NCBI GenBank assembly: GCA_018065105.1
Contig: JAGHTX010000188.1
Span: 1-54,995, forward strand
From: Bacillota bacterium
Lineage (GTDB): Bacteria; Bacillota_I; Bacilli_A; Erysipelotrichales; Erysipelotrichaceae
Reading direction: 5' to 3'
DNA length: 54,995 nucleotides
Position 1 is the first letter of the stretch; every line of letters starts with the position of its first letter. The notes beneath the pieces are model-generated. The model ran no database searches. It saw nothing but the letters and a program-made list of their open reading frames with translations, and was not told the DNA's origin. Made by a program: the position numbers and the translations under genes. Shown here piece after piece: positions 15,819 to 23,206 of the stretch.

Positions 15819-16738
15819 GCAGGTATCCCCATCTCTCTAAATTTTTGATACCTTTTTTGCACAATTTGTTCGATCTTCTTTTTTCCTAATTCTTCCAATT
15901 CTTTCGCAAGGTATCTTCTTAATTCTTCTGTCACCATAGGGAAGTACTTTTGTGCCCCGCCAAATGGTTCTTTTACAATATGATCAATAATTCCTTTTTC
16001 TTTTAAGTCAAAGCTGGTCATCTTCATCACCGATGCCGCTTCTTTCGCTCTGGTTTCATCTTTCCAAAGAATGCTGGCAAAGCCTTCGGGTGAAAGTATG
16101 GAATATACCGCATTTTCTAACATGACAATGTGATCAGCCACACTAAAGGCTAATGCGCCCCCACTTCCACCTTCGGATATGACTACACAGATAACCGGTG
16201 TTTTAATATCGGAAAAGGTGTACAAACATTCAGCGATGGCCTGGGCTTGGCCTCTTTCTTCCGCTCCCATTCCCGGATATGCCCCAGGTGTATCTACAAT
16301 AGTAATAATGGGACGATGGAATTTCTCAGCCTGTTTGGCTAGTCGTAATGCCTTACGATATCCTTCAGGAGAAACCATCCCAAAGTTTTTTTGTATATTC
16401 TCTTCTAAACTTTTTCCTTTCGATTGGGCAATCACTGTTACTGGTTTATTTTCAAAATAGGCGATTCCTCCAAGAATCGAAGAATCGTCTCCAAATCTAC
16501 GATCTCCATGGAGCTCTATAAAATCAGTAAATAAATACTGAATATAGTCTTGGGCTTTTGGTCGATCCAGTGCACGGGCAATTGTTAAACGATCCCAAGG
16601 TTCTAGATTTTGCACAGCTTCTTTTTCGAGTTCGTAAATTTCCTGATCTATTTGAAATCGTTTGGAATCTTCCAATTCTAACATTTCTTTTTGGATGCGA
16701 AGCTGAGCAATCTTTTTTTCTAATTCTTCAAAGTTCAT
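15806..16738 (-). CDS. accA: Acetyl-CoA carboxylase carboxyltransferase, alpha subunit
   Basis: A 310-residue subunit of the carboxyltransferase that moves CO2 from biotin to acetyl-CoA. The N-terminal helical hairpin (first 50 residues) is followed by ARALDRPKAQDYI, the ELHGDRRFGDD motif and TIVDTPGAYPGMGAEERGQ. The oxyanion-hole glycines appear in ISEGGSGGALAFSVAD. It overlaps accD by 4 bases with GGAGG upstream, coupling synthesis of the two subunits in equal amounts. Confidence 0.95.
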   Translation of the reverse strand: MNFEELEKKIAQLRIQKEMLELEDSKRFQIDQEIYELEKEAVQNLEPWDRLTIARALDRPKAQDYIQYLFTDFIELHGDRRFGDDSSILGGIAYFENKPVTVIAQSKGKSLEENIQKNFGMVSPEGYRKALRLAKQAEKFHRPIITIVDTPGAYPGMGAEERGQAQAIAECLYTFSDIKTPVICVVISEGGSGGALAFSVADHIVMLENAVYSILSPEGFASILWKDETRAKEAASVMKMTSFDLKEKGIIDHIVKEPFGGAQKYFPMVTEELRRYLAKELEELGKKKIEQIVQKRYQKFREMGIPAWKM

Positions 16739-17589
16739 GAATGGCCTCCATGCATCTTAAGGATTTTGATAAGTGTCTCTTTTAATTCTTTTCGTGGAAC
16801 TATGCGATCAATAAATCCTTTTTCCAGCATAAATTCCGCTTTTTGAAAATTCTCTGGCAGCTTTTCTTTGATGGTGTTTTCAATGACTCTTTTTCCCGCA
16901 AAGCCTACTAAACAATTGGGTTCGGCAAGAATGATATCGCCTAACATCGCAAAGCTGGCAGACACGCCACCGGTTGTTGGATGCGTTAATAAACTGATAT
17001 ACAGACCACCATTTTCACTAAATCTTTTGATGGCCGCACTGGTTTTAGCCATTTGTACCAAAGAGAGGATCCCTTCCTGCATACGCGCTCCACCACTTGT
17101 GCAGCTGATAAGAAGTGGGTATTTCTTTTTATCGGCCAATTCTACCAATCGGGTGATTTTTTCTCCAACCACACTTCCCATACTTCCCATCATAAATCCA
17201 GAATCCATCATAGCCATGGCGCAACTCACATCGCCTATTTTTCCAATCCCACAAATAACAGCTTCGTTTAATTTGGTTCTTTTTTGTGAGATTTCCAGTT
17301 TCTTATCGTATTCTGGAAAGTTTTCAATGTTTTTGGTGATGAATTTTTTATCAACTTCTTTAAATTCATCGCACAATAGTGAAATTCTCTCGTGTGCATC
17401 GATTTTAAAGTGATATCCACATTCTGGACATACAAAATGATTACTTTTTAGTTCCTTAACCGATACATTGGTATGACAGGATTCACAGGTCTCTATCACA
17501 TGACTGGGAATCTCTTTTTTTATCGTTTCTTTTTTTCTGTTTTTATGAAATAAAGTTAATTTTTCTTGTCTGATTTTAAATAGATCCAT
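16735..17589 (-). CDS. accD: Acetyl-CoA carboxylase carboxyltransferase, beta subunit
   Basis: A 284-residue partner of AccA. The N-terminal four-cysteine zinc ribbon is complete (CESCHTNV at about 34-41 and CPECGYHF at about 54-61). The crotonase-like core shows DSGFMMGSMGSVVGEKI, ISCTSGGARMQEG and SLLTHPTTGGVSASFA. Its start overlaps the accC end by 14 bases, with AAGGAG inside accC. The zinc ribbon is thought to bind nucleic acid or regulate assembly in the family. Confidence 0.95.
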   Translation of the reverse strand: MDLFKIRQEKLTLFHKNRKKETIKKEIPSHVIETCESCHTNVSVKELKSNHFVCPECGYHFKIDAHERISLLCDEFKEVDKKFITKNIENFPEYDKKLEISQKRTKLNEAVICGIGKIGDVSCAMAMMDSGFMMGSMGSVVGEKITRLVELADKKKYPLLISCTSGGARMQEGILSLVQMAKTSAAIKRFSENGGLYISLLTHPTTGGVSASFAMLGDIILAEPNCLVGFAGKRVIENTIKEKLPENFQKAEFMLEKGFIDRIVPRKELKETLIKILKMHGGHS

Positions 17590-18940
17590 CTTCGATTAAC
17601 TCCTTCACATAGGCACTCGCAAATGAGGTATCATACTTTCCTTCCACAAATTTTTTATTGTGCAAAACAAAATAATGAAACTCTTCATTGGTACAAACGC
17701 CATCTAATATAAATTCTTCTAGAGCAATGCGCATTTTTTTGATACATTCCAATCGGGTTGGAGCATAGGCAATAATTTTACAAATCATTGAATCGTAAAA
17801 TGGTGGAATTTGATAACCAGCGTATACCGCATGTTCGATTCGTATGTCTTTTCCTGCTGGAAGATTTAAAAAGCGAATTGTTCCACACGATGGTGCAAAA
17901 TCTTTTTTTACATCTTCAGCATTGATGCGACATTCCATGGCAACTCCATTTCGTTGAATATCTTTTTGTTCCATTCCCAGTTTTTTATGATCTGCAATAC
18001 GGATCTGCAACTTAACAATATCCACACCTGTAATCATCTCGGTAATGGGATGTTCTACCTGAATGCGCGTATTCATTTCCATGAAGTAGTATCGACCATC
18101 TTGATCTAACAAGAATTCTACCGTTCCTACCGAATTGTAGCCGATTGCCTGACACGCTTTTCGCGCGGATTCACACATCTTTTCTCGTAAAGACTCACTT
18201 AATAGAAAACAGGGTGCTTCTTCAATCATCTTTTGGTTGCGAATTTGAAACGAGCAATCTCTTTCGTATAAATGGATGACATTACCAAAATCATCGCCGG
18301 CAATTTGTACTTCGATATGTTTGGGATTTTCAACGTATTTTTCAATATATACATCTTCGTTTCCAAAACATACTTTGGCTTCCGCCTTCGCTTCATAGAA
18401 GAGGGACTCAAAAGTGGATGGTTCTTTTACAATACGCATACCTCTTCCGCCTCCCCCATTACACGCTTTGACAATGACAGGATAGCCAATAGATTTGGCT
18501 AAGTATTTGGCTTCTTCTACATTGTTTATAGCTTCTTTGGATCCTTCAATGACAGGTACACCAGCTTGTTTCATGGTCTTCTTAGCTTCGGTTTTATTTC
18601 CTAATTTTTCAATAATCTGTGAATCGGGTCCAATAAAGATAAGTCCACATTCCTTTACAAGATGCGCAAATCTTGGGTTTTCACTTAAGAATCCAAAACC
18701 AGGATGGATGGCATCGCATCCCGTTAGGCAGGCAGCTTGAATAATATTGGCCATATTTAAATAGCTATCCGCCGCTCTTGCCCCTCCGATGCACACCGCT
18801 TCAGATGCCAGTTGTACATGCAAGGCATCTTTATCTGCCGTGGAATAAACAGCTACAGTTTCGATATTCATTTCTTTACATGTACGAATAATTCGAACCG
18901 CAATTTCTCCACGATTGGCAATTAATATTTTTTGAATCAT
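17576..18940 (-). CDS. accC: Biotin carboxylase subunit of acetyl-CoA carboxylase
   Basis: A 454-residue ATP-grasp enzyme that carboxylates the biotin on AccB using bicarbonate and ATP. It begins IQKILIANRGEIAVRIIRTC, has the glycine-rich ATP loop NGGGGRGMRIV (about 163-173), and MEMNTRIQVEHPITE in the active site. The C-terminal domain ends with YDSMICKIIAYAPTR and family-like helices. Length is as usual for AccC. It begins 1 base after accB, with GGGGAT upstream of its ATG. Confidence 0.96.
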   Translation of the reverse strand: MIQKILIANRGEIAVRIIRTCKEMNIETVAVYSTADKDALHVQLASEAVCIGGARAADSYLNMANIIQAACLTGCDAIHPGFGFLSENPRFAHLVKECGLIFIGPDSQIIEKLGNKTEAKKTMKQAGVPVIEGSKEAINNVEEAKYLAKSIGYPVIVKACNGGGGRGMRIVKEPSTFESLFYEAKAEAKVCFGNEDVYIEKYVENPKHIEVQIAGDDFGNVIHLYERDCSFQIRNQKMIEEAPCFLLSESLREKMCESARKACQAIGYNSVGTVEFLLDQDGRYYFMEMNTRIQVEHPITEMITGVDIVKLQIRIADHKKLGMEQKDIQRNGVAMECRINAEDVKKDFAPSCGTIRFLNLPAGKDIRIEHAVYAGYQIPPFYDSMICKIIAYAPTRLECIKKMRIALEEFILDGVCTNEEFHYFVLHNKKFVEGKYDTSFASAYVKELIEDGSI

Positions 18941-18941
18941 G

Positions 18942-19346
18942 TTAATCCCCTATCACAAACATAGGCTGTTCATATTCAACCATATCCCCATCTCGAACCA
19001 ATATTTCTTGAACCACTCCATCTACATTGGATTTGATTTCATTCATCGCTTTCATCGCTTCTACAATACAGATGACATCTCCTTTTTTGATTCGTTGTCC
19101 TACTTGTACAAAAGGAGAAGCACCAGGTTTTACGGATTCATAAAATGTTCCAACCAATGGAGACTTGATAGACTTTTCTTCTTTCTTTTTGGAAGATGGG
19201 TCGACAGTGGAAAGATTTTCTTTGACAGATACAGGAATTCCTTCTTTTTTTAATTTAATCTTTATATCTCCCACTTCTAGATCCATGGATGAGACGGCAC
19301 TTTGATCAAAGATTGCCAAAATCTGTTTAATCTTTTCTGTATCCAT
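18942..19346 (-). CDS. accB: Biotin carboxyl carrier protein
   Basis: A 134-residue carrier. The C-terminal biotinyl domain contains VEAMKAMNEIK, with the biotinylated Lys at about residue 99, and ends in the typical GDMVEYEQPMFVIGD. The N-terminal 35 residues form a helix (MDTEKIKQILAIFDQSAV). A flexible linker rich in Lys/Ser/Glu lies between them. It is encoded 19 bases after acpP, with AAGGAAGGT before the ATG, so the two carrier proteins are the first products of the operon. Confidence 0.94.
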   Translation of the reverse strand: MDTEKIKQILAIFDQSAVSSMDLEVGDIKIKLKKEGIPVSVKENLSTVDPSSKKKEEKSIKSPLVGTFYESVKPGASPFVQVGQRIKKGDVICIVEAMKAMNEIKSNVDGVVQEILVRDGDMVEYEQPMFVIGD

Positions 19347-19365
19347 ACCTGACCTTCCTTACTTT

Positions 19366-19590
19366 TTATTGTTTTGAAGCGATTAGGTCCATAATGTCTT
19401 GGACAGTGACTAATTTCGCTAATTCTTCGTCTTCAATTCGAATATCGAATTCTGTTTCTAGTTCTAAAGCCAATTCCACTGCAGCTAAAGAATCGATGTC
19501 TAAGTCCTCGTTTAATTTAGCTTCTGGTGTTATTGCTTCTAGGTCTACATTAATAGCTTCTACTAATACATTTTTGATTTGTTCTAACAT
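19366..19590 (-). CDS. acpP: Acyl carrier protein
   Basis: A 74-residue ACP. The start at 19590 is set by GGAGG 7 bases upstream; the longer frame would begin inside the promoter. The phosphopantetheine attachment motif is LDIDSLAAVELALELE, with the Ser at about residue 36. The protein is strongly acidic and four-helical as usual. It is the first gene of the 14-gene fatty acid and phospholipid operon and lies directly behind two FabT-like operators, so its high expression would be directly repressible. Confidence 0.95.
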   Translation of the reverse strand: MLEQIKNVLVEAINVDLEAITPEAKLNEDLDIDSLAAVELALELETEFDIRIEDEELAKLVTVQDIMDLIASKQ

Positions 19591-19607
19591 TGTTTGTTCC
19601 TCCATTA

Positions 19608-19622
19608 CTTTGATATTCAAAG
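19608..19622. promoter_or_regulatory. FabT-like operator, downstream copy
   Basis: CTTTGATATTCAAAG consists of perfect 6-bp arms around TAT. It fits the known FabT box core of streptococci and enterococci (TTTGA-N3-TCAAA). It covers the predicted transcription start (about 19623) and the leader of acpP. Confidence 0.8.
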
Positions 19623-19629
19623 CATAATC

Positions 19630-19658
19630 ATAATATATAGTTTGACATTCAAAGTAAA
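19630..19658 (-). promoter_or_regulatory. Promoter of the fatty acid operon
   Basis: On the minus strand, TTTACT (653-658 of the 19-kb block) is a -35 match of 4/6 and TATTAT (19630-19635) a -10 match of 5/6, separated by exactly 17 bases. The second FabT-like box lies in the spacer. The fabT terminator ends just upstream, so this is an independent start. Confidence 0.65.
19640..19654. promoter_or_regulatory. FabT-like operator, spacer copy
   Basis: TTTGA-CAT-TCAAA (19641-19653) lies between the -35 and -10 boxes, where bound repressor would block RNA polymerase. Its centre is 32 bases from that of the other box, about three helix turns, so two dimers would bind the same face of the DNA. Confidence 0.8.
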
Positions 19659-19664
19659 TAGACA

Positions 19665-19701
19665 TAAAAAAATTGAGACTTTTTTATTAATTCGTCTCAA
19701 T
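19665..19701 (-). terminator. Terminator of the fabT-like gene
   Basis: On the minus strand ATTGAGAC and GTCTCAAT (19672-19679 and 19694-19701) form an 8-bp stem with a 14-base A-rich loop, followed by seven T. It separates fabT from the acpP promoter. Confidence 0.75.
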
Positions 19702-20149
19702 CTAAGTGTTGTGCATATTCTTCGCTAAAATAATCCAAAATATTTTCAAGTGAACTGATTAATAGCTTATCTTCTTGCAGATTTAAATGTTCCACAGCTT
19801 TATCAATCATTTCATCGTGAAAGCTATCGTGAATTCTTAATACTTCTTTTGCTGGCTGCGTGATCTTTAATCGAACGATTCTGCCATCTTTTTCATCCTT
19901 ATAGCGTTCTACATATCCTTTTTTTACTAAAGATTTTACATTGGTCGTCAAGGTTCCCTGAGTAACCATCGAACGTTTGGCAATATGGGACATCGTATTG
20001 TCACTTGCCTTTTCAATACTTTCTAATAAATGCACTTCATTCATCGAAAGCTTGACACCTTGTTTCTTTAGATTCTTTTCTTCGATATATAGAATGTAGT
20101 TAAACATCCCAACTAACAGTTCATTTAATGTATGCTTTGTATAATCCAT
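19697..20149 (-). CDS. fabT: MarR-family regulator, FabT-like repressor of fatty acid synthesis
   Basis: A 150-residue MarR protein with a central winged helix: MSHIAKRSMVTQGTLTTNVKSLVKKGYVERYKDEKDGRIVRLKIT (described here in parts: recognition helix TQGTLTTNVKSL, wing KDEKDGRIV). Helices at both ends form the dimer. The name FabT is inferred from three things: gene position right before the fab/acc operon, family membership, and two FabT-type boxes in the adjacent promoter. In streptococci FabT binds long-chain acyl-ACP as corepressor and shuts off the pathway when fatty acids are supplied. The gene follows tsaC with a 7-base gap and AGGGG before its ATG. No FabT box was found before the tsaC-fabT unit, so autoregulation is not supported. 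Confidence 0.78.
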   Translation of the reverse strand: MDYTKHTLNELLVGMFNYILYIEEKNLKKQGVKLSMNEVHLLESIEKASDNTMSHIAKRSMVTQGTLTTNVKSLVKKGYVERYKDEKDGRIVRLKITQPAKEVLRIHDSFHDEMIDKAVEHLNLQEDKLLISSLENILDYFSEEYAQHLD

Positions 20150-20156
20150 AAAACCC

Positions 20157-20753
20157 CTATAATACTGCCTTAATTTCTTCCAAAGAGATTGGCCCTTCTC
20201 TTAAAATCACAATGTTTTCTTTGGTACAATCCACAATGGTACTTGCCTGTCCCGCCATGCATGCACCAATGACAATGCCATCAATATTAGGAAGTTGTTC
20301 AAAGACGTCGTTGTATGTAACCGCTGTTTTCTGTCCAGATTGATTGGCACTGCTGACTAAGATTGGACTGCCTAATTGTTTGATTAGATTTATGATAAAG
20401 TCAACATCCGGAATACGAATGGCAATTGTATCCATGCCGTTTGTGTATGCATCCGATACACTTTCTTTTTTCTTTAATACAAGGGTTAATGCTCCTGGTA
20501 AAAAAGAAGACACAATTTTTTTTGTTCGATTGTCAACATAAGCAATATTTTCCATCATTTCCAGATCACAAACCATAAAAGGAATGGGCTTGGTTTCTGG
20601 TCGGTTTTTGGCATGTTTCAAAGCATCTAGATCTTGTAAATCACCATATTTTACCCCTACCCCATATACCGTATCCGTAGGAATCGCAATGATTTGATGT
20701 GAATTTAGAGCTTCTACAACCTCTGTAATTTGTTCCGTTTTGTATTGTTTCAT
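20157..20753 (-). CDS. L-threonylcarbamoyladenylate synthase (TsaC/YwlC type)
   Basis: A 198-residue YrdC-fold enzyme that makes threonylcarbamoyl-AMP from threonine, bicarbonate and ATP, the first step of the t6A modification of ANN-decoding tRNAs. IAIPTDTVYGVGVKYGDLQ near residues 20-40, then KNRPETKPIPFMV and the conserved ILVSSANQSGQ block (about 133-143) fit the family; the C-terminal Sua5 domain is absent. It is divergent from mnmE, another tRNA modification gene, across 86 bases, and cotranscribed with the fabT-like gene. Confidence 0.9.
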   Translation of the reverse strand: MKQYKTEQITEVVEALNSHQIIAIPTDTVYGVGVKYGDLQDLDALKHAKNRPETKPIPFMVCDLEMMENIAYVDNRTKKIVSSFLPGALTLVLKKKESVSDAYTNGMDTIAIRIPDVDFIINLIKQLGSPILVSSANQSGQKTAVTYNDVFEQLPNIDGIVIGACMAGQASTIVDCTKENIVILREGPISLEEIKAVL

Positions 20754-20839
20754 AATCCAATCCTCAACTCTTGTCTTGTATCTTCATTAGTATACACTTT
20801 TTATGATAGAATAGAAAAGCCGAAAGGAGAATAAATCGT

Positions 20840-22165
20840 ATGTTTGAAAATACCATTGCGGCTATCTCTACTTCCTTAAGCGATGGAGCTATCTCGATTG
20901 TTCGTGTCAGTGGAGAAGATGCGATTCCCATCGTACAAAAAGTTTTTAGTCGAAATATCACAAATGCACAAAGTCATACCATTCATTATGGTTTTATATT
21001 AGATGAACAAAAAAATCCTGTGGATGAAGTTTTAGTTTCTATTTTTAGAGCACCTAAGACCTACACTACGGAAGATATTGTGGAAATCAACTGTCACGGA
21101 GGACGCTTTATCACGCGAAAGATTCTTCAAATCTTACTATCCAATGGAGCCGATTTAGCTAAACCCGGAGAGTTTACCCAACGTGCCTTCTATCATGGAA
21201 GAATCGACCTTTCTCAAGCCGAAGCGGTACAAGATATGATCGATGCGACAAATGATACGGCTACAAATATGGCCATCCGTGGAATTCGTGGTAGCGTTAA
21301 AGCTTTACTTCAACCACTAATTGATGACATCATGGATATCATTGCTCAAATTGAAGTAAACATCGATTATCCAGAATACGAAGATATTGAACAATTGACT
21401 ACCGGCGAATTATTACCTATGAGTAGAAAATGGATTGGTCGTTTGGATAAAATTTTAAATAAAGTTCAAATGGGACAATTGTTGAAAAACGGAATTGATA
21501 CTGTCATTGTAGGTAAACCAAACGTTGGAAAGAGTTCTTTATTAAACGCTCTATTAGAAGAAGATAAAGCCATTGTTACCGACATTGCAGGAACGACTCG
21601 TGATATTGTCGAAGGGCAAATCCATATTGGAAATATTCAATTGAACTTAATTGATACCGCTGGTATTCATGAAGCCAGTGACAAGATTGAACAAATTGGA
21701 ATTGAAAAGAGTCAGGAAAAATTAAATCAGGCTAAGCTTGTCCTTCTAGTATTGGATGGATCTAACCCTTTAGAAAAAGAAGATGAAGATTTATTAGAAG
21801 CAACCAAGGATAAACAGCGTTTAATCATCTACAACAAGGCAGATAAACAGGAGCATCCAGATGAAATTAATATTTCCGCTAAAACCGGTGAGATTCAACC
21901 ACTACTCGATGCCTTAGAAAAAATGTACGAACAAGACCTTCTTCAAGAAGAACCTGTCCTTTCTAACGAGCGTCAAATTGGTTTATTAAAAATGGCCAAA
22001 CAAGATATGTTACAAGCTATTGAAGCAATGGAAATGGGTGTTGAACCTGATTTAGTAGAAATCGATATTCAAAATGCCCACAATCACCTAAAAGAAATAC
22101 TAGGAGAAGTTCATAGAGAAGATTTATTAGATACTCTATTCTCTAAATTCTGCTTGGGTAAATAA
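20840..22165 (+). CDS. mnmE: tRNA modification GTPase MnmE
   Basis: A 441-residue GTPase that, with MnmG, adds the carboxymethylaminomethyl group at U34 of certain tRNAs. The N-terminal formyl-THF-binding domain starts NTIAAISTSLSDGAISIVRVSG. The inserted G domain has GKPNVGKSSLLNAL (G1), DIAGTTRD (G2), DTAG (G3) and NKAD (G4). The C-terminus ends in FSKFCLGK, a form of the essential CxGK motif. AAAGGAG precedes the ATG. A strong terminator follows, so it is monocistronic here, without mnmG next to it. Confidence 0.96.
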   Translation: MFENTIAAISTSLSDGAISIVRVSGEDAIPIVQKVFSRNITNAQSHTIHYGFILDEQKNPVDEVLVSIFRAPKTYTTEDIVEINCHGGRFITRKILQILLSNGADLAKPGEFTQRAFYHGRIDLSQAEAVQDMIDATNDTATNMAIRGIRGSVKALLQPLIDDIMDIIAQIEVNIDYPEYEDIEQLTTGELLPMSRKWIGRLDKILNKVQMGQLLKNGIDTVIVGKPNVGKSSLLNALLEEDKAIVTDIAGTTRDIVEGQIHIGNIQLNLIDTAGIHEASDKIEQIGIEKSQEKLNQAKLVLLVLDGSNPLEKEDEDLLEATKDKQRLIIYNKADKQEHPDEINISAKTGEIQPLLDALEKMYEQDLLQEEPVLSNERQIGLLKMAKQDMLQAIEAMEMGVEPDLVEIDIQNAHNHLKEILGEVHREDLLDTLFSKFCLGK

Positions 22166-22197
22166 ACAGCTAGGATAAAAACTAGCTGTTTTTTTAT
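22165..22197 (+). terminator. Terminator of mnmE
   Basis: AACAGCTAG (22165-22173) and CTAGCTGTT (22182-22190) form a 9-bp stem with an 8-base A-rich loop, followed by TTTTTATT. The stem starts at the last base of the stop codon. Confidence 0.8.
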
Positions 22198-22289
22198 TGA
22201 ATACATTATTCTAATCCATTTCTTGTAAATATCTTCTTCTTAATAATTTGTGTTCTTCTTTTGTCGTTTCTCTTATTTTCTCTTTCAAT

Positions 22290-22844
22290 CTATTTAATTC
22301 TAATTAATTTCCCTGCACAAGCACCACAATAATTCTTCTTTATATTAGGAATTTCATTCTCGTTATAGTATCCAAACAAAGCCCCACATTTTTTACATTT
22401 TAGTGCATAAGGAAGATAATCGATATAAAAATCATTAGGAATCCCTTTTCTCTTATTACTATCTGTTTCATGAATTTCAATCCCATATTTTTCATATACC
22501 TTTTTAACGTTTTTTGTCCATTCTGTTCCATGATCCATGCTGTTTTTACACGTATGAAGTAATTCATGAATTATTGTATTTAATAGACCTGGACATTTTC
22601 TTTTATCTTTTTTCACAAATTCATTCATATAAGAAAAATCTAACAGAATATAGTTTATGCTGATTACATATGCATCATTACCACACAGTGTGGTAAGTCC
22701 CCATAAGTTTTCCTGCATTTCAATTTCAAAATCTATATTTTTGGCTGTTTCAATTCCTATGTCACTAAGCATTTTTTTACAAATGTCTGCATACACTATT
22801 AATCTAGCTTTATAATTATTGTAAGTTCCATATTGAAATTTCAT
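22290..22844 (-). CDS. SprT-like zinc metalloprotein
   Basis: A 184-residue protein. The start is placed at 22844, where GAGGAG lies about 9 bases before the ATG. The signature is TIIHELLHTCKNSMDHGTEW, an HExxH zinc site with a third His ahead in the same segment. A C-terminal zinc ribbon (CKKCGALFGYY and NYCGACAGKL) completes the SprT-like layout. SprT/Spartan proteins are proteases or metal-binding proteins linked to DNA-protein crosslinks in eukaryotes; the bacterial role is poorly known. The gene and its surroundings (22200-23040) are notably A/T-rich compared with the neighbouring mnmE and may be a later acquisition. Confidence 0.8.
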   Translation of the reverse strand: MKFQYGTYNNYKARLIVYADICKKMLSDIGIETAKNIDFEIEMQENLWGLTTLCGNDAYVISINYILLDFSYMNEFVKKDKRKCPGLLNTIIHELLHTCKNSMDHGTEWTKNVKKVYEKYGIEIHETDSNKRKGIPNDFYIDYLPYALKCKKCGALFGYYNENEIPNIKKNYCGACAGKLIRIK

Positions 22845-23040
22845 AAGCTTTCTCCTCATTTCATACTTTAAAAAGTATAATTATGATGACAAAGTTTATG
22901 ACATTATCTATGTACTTTTCTTTTAATTGAAGTATACATTTTAAGAATTCATTATCTCTAATCGTATTTAAGCCATATTTTTCCCAGCTTCATTTTTTCT
23001 TTATAAACTTAATCTTTTTTGTTATTATATTTACGTATAT

Positions 23041-23116
23041 GGCGCGTTCGGCAAGCGGTCAAGCCATAACCCTCTCACGGTTATATTCACGGGTTCGAAT
23101 CCCGTACGCGTCACCA
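23041..23116 (+). tRNA. tRNA-Glu (anticodon CUC)
   Basis: A full cloverleaf can be drawn. The acceptor arm is GGCGCGT with ACGCGTC (23041-23047 and 23106-23112, one G-U). The anticodon stem TAACC/GGTTA encloses the loop CTCTCAC with CTC at 23074-23076, and the T arm ACGGG/CCCGT has loop TTCGAAT. The CCA end is encoded (23114-23116). CUC reads the glutamate codon GAG, so this is a minor isoacceptor next to an expected tRNA-Glu(UUC) elsewhere. It stands alone with its own terminator. Confidence 0.9.
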
Positions 23117-23125
23117 TTGAAATCA

Positions 23126-23150
23126 AGTCACCTAGCGTGGCTTTTTATTT
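23126..23150 (+). terminator. Terminator after tRNA-Glu
   Basis: AGTCAC (23126-23131) and GTGGCT (23137-23142) pair with one G-U and are followed by TTTTATTTT. The stem is short but well placed 9 bases after the tRNA. Confidence 0.5.
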
Positions 23151-23152
23151 TG

Positions 23153-23186
23153 CGTAAAAAAACAACCGTATTATAAATTACGATTG
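23153..23186 (-). terminator. Terminator of the adh/akr operon
   Basis: AACAACCGTA (23161-23170) and TACGATTGTT (23179-23188) pair fully only as minus-strand RNA (one G-U), followed by TTTTTTACG, which fits the end of the aldo/keto reductase gene. Confidence 0.65.
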
Positions 23187-23206
23187 TTTTTTACTCGTCT
23201 ATATTT

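Noticed and set aside
16868-17413. 181-codon plus-strand frame opposite accD
   Set aside because: Antisense shadow; accD has all family motifs and is in an operon.
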